Assembly: GCA_944381265.1 (NCBI GenBank)
Contig: CALWKN010000046.1
Location: 1 to 35,506 of the forward strand
Reading direction: 5' to 3'
DNA: 35,506 nucleotides
From: an uncultured Clostridia bacterium
Lineage (GTDB): Bacteria; Bacillota; Clostridia; Christensenellales; UBA1750
Positions 33,922 to 35,506 of the stretch are shown here, one piece after another (position 1 is the stretch's first letter; each line of letters begins with the position of its first letter). Position numbers and translations under genes: made by a program. The notes beneath the pieces were generated by a model. It ran no database searches, had not been told where the DNA came from, and saw nothing but the letters and a program-made list of their open reading frames with translations.

Positions 33922-35506
33922 ATGCGCCTGGACGAGCTCAAGGGCGTGGGGGAGGCGCGGCTGCGGGCGCTGGAGCGCGCGGGGCTCTCCAGCGCCGAAG
34001 ATCTGCTCTTCCGCCTGCCGGAGGACTACACCGACTACGACCGCCGCGACGAGCTGGGCAGCCTTGCCTCCGGCCGCCGCTGCACCGTCTGCGCCCGCGT
34101 CAAGACCGTCTCCACTTCCCGCCTGCGCGGCATGACCCGCGTCGCCGCCCGCATATTCGACGACACCGGCGAGGCCGTCTGCGTCTGGTTCCAGCAGCCC
34201 TACCGCGCCGCGCAATTGGAGATCGGCGACGTGCTGCTCTTCTGCGGCCTCACCACCCGCTACCGCGGCGCGCTGGAGATCGTCTCCCCGCGCGTGCTCC
34301 CCGCCGACACCCACGGCATCGAGCCCGTCTACCCCCCGATCCGCGAGGTCCCGCCCCGCGTCTACGCCGACCTGGTGCGCCAGGCGCTGGACGCCTGCCC
34401 CGAGGCCGCGCGCGAGGACCTGCCCGAGAGCGTGCGCGCCCGCTTTTCCCTGCTCTCCCTGCCGGAAACGCTGCGCGCCCTGCACTTCCCCCGCGACCGC
34501 GCCCAGCTCCAGGCGGCGCTGTACGCCTACTCCTTCCGCGACCTGCTCTTCTTCGCCCTGGCCGTGCGCCATAAGCGCCTGGGCCCCGGCATGGGCTACC
34601 CGATGAAGGCCAACTTCGCCGTCATCCAGCCCTTCCTCGACCAATTGCCCTACGCGCTCACCGGCGCGCAGGAGCGCGTGCTGCGCCAGGCGCTGTCGGA
34701 CCTGGAGTCCGACGCGCCCATGGCCCGCCTGGTGGAGGGCGACGTCGGCTGCGGCAAGACCGCGATCGCCCTGGCCCTGCTCTTCTGCGCCCGCGAAAAC
34801 GGCTTCCAGGGCGCGCTGATGGCCCCGACCGAGGTCCTTGCCCACCAGCACGCCGAGGAAGCGCAAAAGCTCCTGGGCCCCCTTGGCGTGCGCGTGGTGC
34901 TGCTCACGGGCTCTTTGCGCGCCGCCGCCCGCCGCGCCGCCCTGCGCGCCATCCAGAGCGGCGAGGCGGACCTCATCGTCGGCACCCACGCCCTGATCAT
35001 GGGCGGCGTGACCTACAAGCGCCTGGGCCTTGTCGTCACCGACGAGCAGCACCGCTTCGGCGTGCGCCAGCGCCTGGCCTTGGAGCACAAGGGCCGCGCC
35101 CCGCACGTGCTGGTCATGTCCGCAACGCCCATCCCGCGCACCATGGCCCTGGTCCTCTACGGCGAAATGGACGTCTCCGTCGTGGACAAACTCCCCCCCG
35201 ACAGAAAGCCCGTCATGACGCGCATCGTGCCGGAGAAAAAGCGCCAGGGCCTCTACGGTTTCCTGCGCGACACCGTAAAATCGGGCCAGCAGGTCTACGT
35301 CGTCTGCCCGCTGGTGGAGGAGAGCGAGGTCGTGGACGCCGCCAGCGCCGAGCGCACGGCCAAGGACCTGGCTTCCGCCCTGCCGGGCGTGCGCGTAGAG
35401 CTCCTGCACGGCCGCATGAAGGGCGAAACCAAGGAGCAGATCCTGGACCGCTTCGCCGCCGGGGAGACGCAGGTGCTGGTCAGCACCACCGTCATCGAGG
35501 TCGGCG
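33922..35506 (+). CDS. recG: RecG, ATP-dependent DNA helicase (3' end beyond window)
   Basis: 528 codons are visible of an expected 680 or so; the reading frame runs off the right edge. RecG remodels stalled replication forks and branched DNA. The N-terminal wedge/OB domain (about 1-160) is present, then helicase motifs: I GDVGCGKT (about 273-280), Ia APTEVLAHQH, II DEQH (DEQHRFGVRQR, about 374-384), III MSATPIPRT. The last residues visible, LVSTTVIEVG, are motif V. Ribosome site GGGAGGG lies about 10 bases before ATG. The position behind asp23-fakA is the conserved Firmicute order. Confidence 0.95.
   Translation, partial: MRLDELKGVGEARLRALERAGLSSAEDLLFRLPEDYTDYDRRDELGSLASGRRCTVCARVKTVSTSRLRGMTRVAARIFDDTGEAVCVWFQQPYRAAQLEIGDVLLFCGLTTRYRGALEIVSPRVLPADTHGIEPVYPPIREVPPRVYADLVRQALDACPEAAREDLPESVRARFSLLSLPETLRALHFPRDRAQLQAALYAYSFRDLLFFALAVRHKRLGPGMGYPMKANFAVIQPFLDQLPYALTGAQERVLRQALSDLESDAPMARLVEGDVGCGKTAIALALLFCARENGFQGALMAPTEVLAHQHAEEAQKLLGPLGVRVVLLTGSLRAAARRAALRAIQSGEADLIVGTHALIMGGVTYKRLGLVVTDEQHRFGVRQRLALEHKGRAPHVLVMSATPIPRTMALVLYGEMDVSVVDKLPPDRKPVMTRIVPEKKRQGLYGFLRDTVKSGQQVYVVCPLVEESEVVDAASAERTAKDLASALPGVRVELLHGRMKGETKEQILDRFAAGETQVLVSTTVIEVG

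Overview
The window is a strongly G+C-rich stretch of a spore-forming Firmicute of the class Clostridia. The reasons are the tig-clpP-clpX block, both Lon-type proteases (LonA and LonB), SpoIIP, the Asp23/FakA/RecG cluster, PlsY, and consensus sigma-A promoters with A+G-rich Shine-Dalgarno sites. A Christensenellales-like gut organism is possible, but this is a guess from base composition and gene style. Apart from the right edge, which cuts recG, all genes are complete. I saw no tRNA, rRNA, CRISPR array, phage gene or transposase.

Layout. (1) 1-7950, accessory metabolism: a secreted SH3 protein; a leftward pair coding a ClC-type anion transporter and a LarA-type nickel-pincer racemase; a rightward GHL6-like glycoside hydrolase; and a two-domain PPK2 polyphosphate kinase. 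The gaps at 863-1109 and 7504-7948 are packed with perfect inverted repeats and share a GC-rich edge sequence. (2) 7949-9840, a leftward Lsa/VmlR-type ABC-F ribosome-protection gene. It has an elaborate leader (strong promoter, five-codon upstream ORF, long-range stem, intrinsic terminator), but its coding sequence is broken by one in-frame TAG. (3) 9848-18673, an unknown 141-aa protein, then tig, clpP and clpX, then an inserted leftward block (CmpB-like membrane protein, GNAT acetyltransferase, GH140-like hydrolase), then lonB. (4) 18860-25565, a DUF3737 beta-helix protein facing a leftward operon: nucleotidyltransferase, lonA, engB, Fe-ADH-like dehydrogenase and a membrane protein. (5) 25660-28188, a rightward unit with an unknown membrane protein, a DUF1614 membrane protein and SpoIIP. 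(6) 28217-31541, a rightward operon of a PDZ/radical-SAM DUF512 protein, Der GTPase and PlsY. (7) 31640-35506, Asp23, FakA and RecG (partial).

How it fits together. Much of the window is housekeeping: protein folding and turnover (trigger factor, ClpXP, LonA, LonB), ribosome biogenesis GTPases (EngB, Der) and phospholipid synthesis (FakA, PlsY). In Bacillus subtilis the order is tig-clpX-lonB-lonA-engB. Here the same genes are present, but lonA-engB is inverted and separated from lonB, and other genes sit between clpX and lonB.

The most interesting signal is the ABC-F leader at 9561-9835, which looks like a ribosome-mediated transcription attenuator driven by a pentapeptide ORF (M-R-F-D-R). 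It stands in front of a gene that currently carries a nonsense codon. Other points are a sigma-F-like promoter before lonB, a repeated GACC-NN-GGTC hairpin motif around 19.7-20.8 kb, and arrays of stacked palindromes in two gaps.
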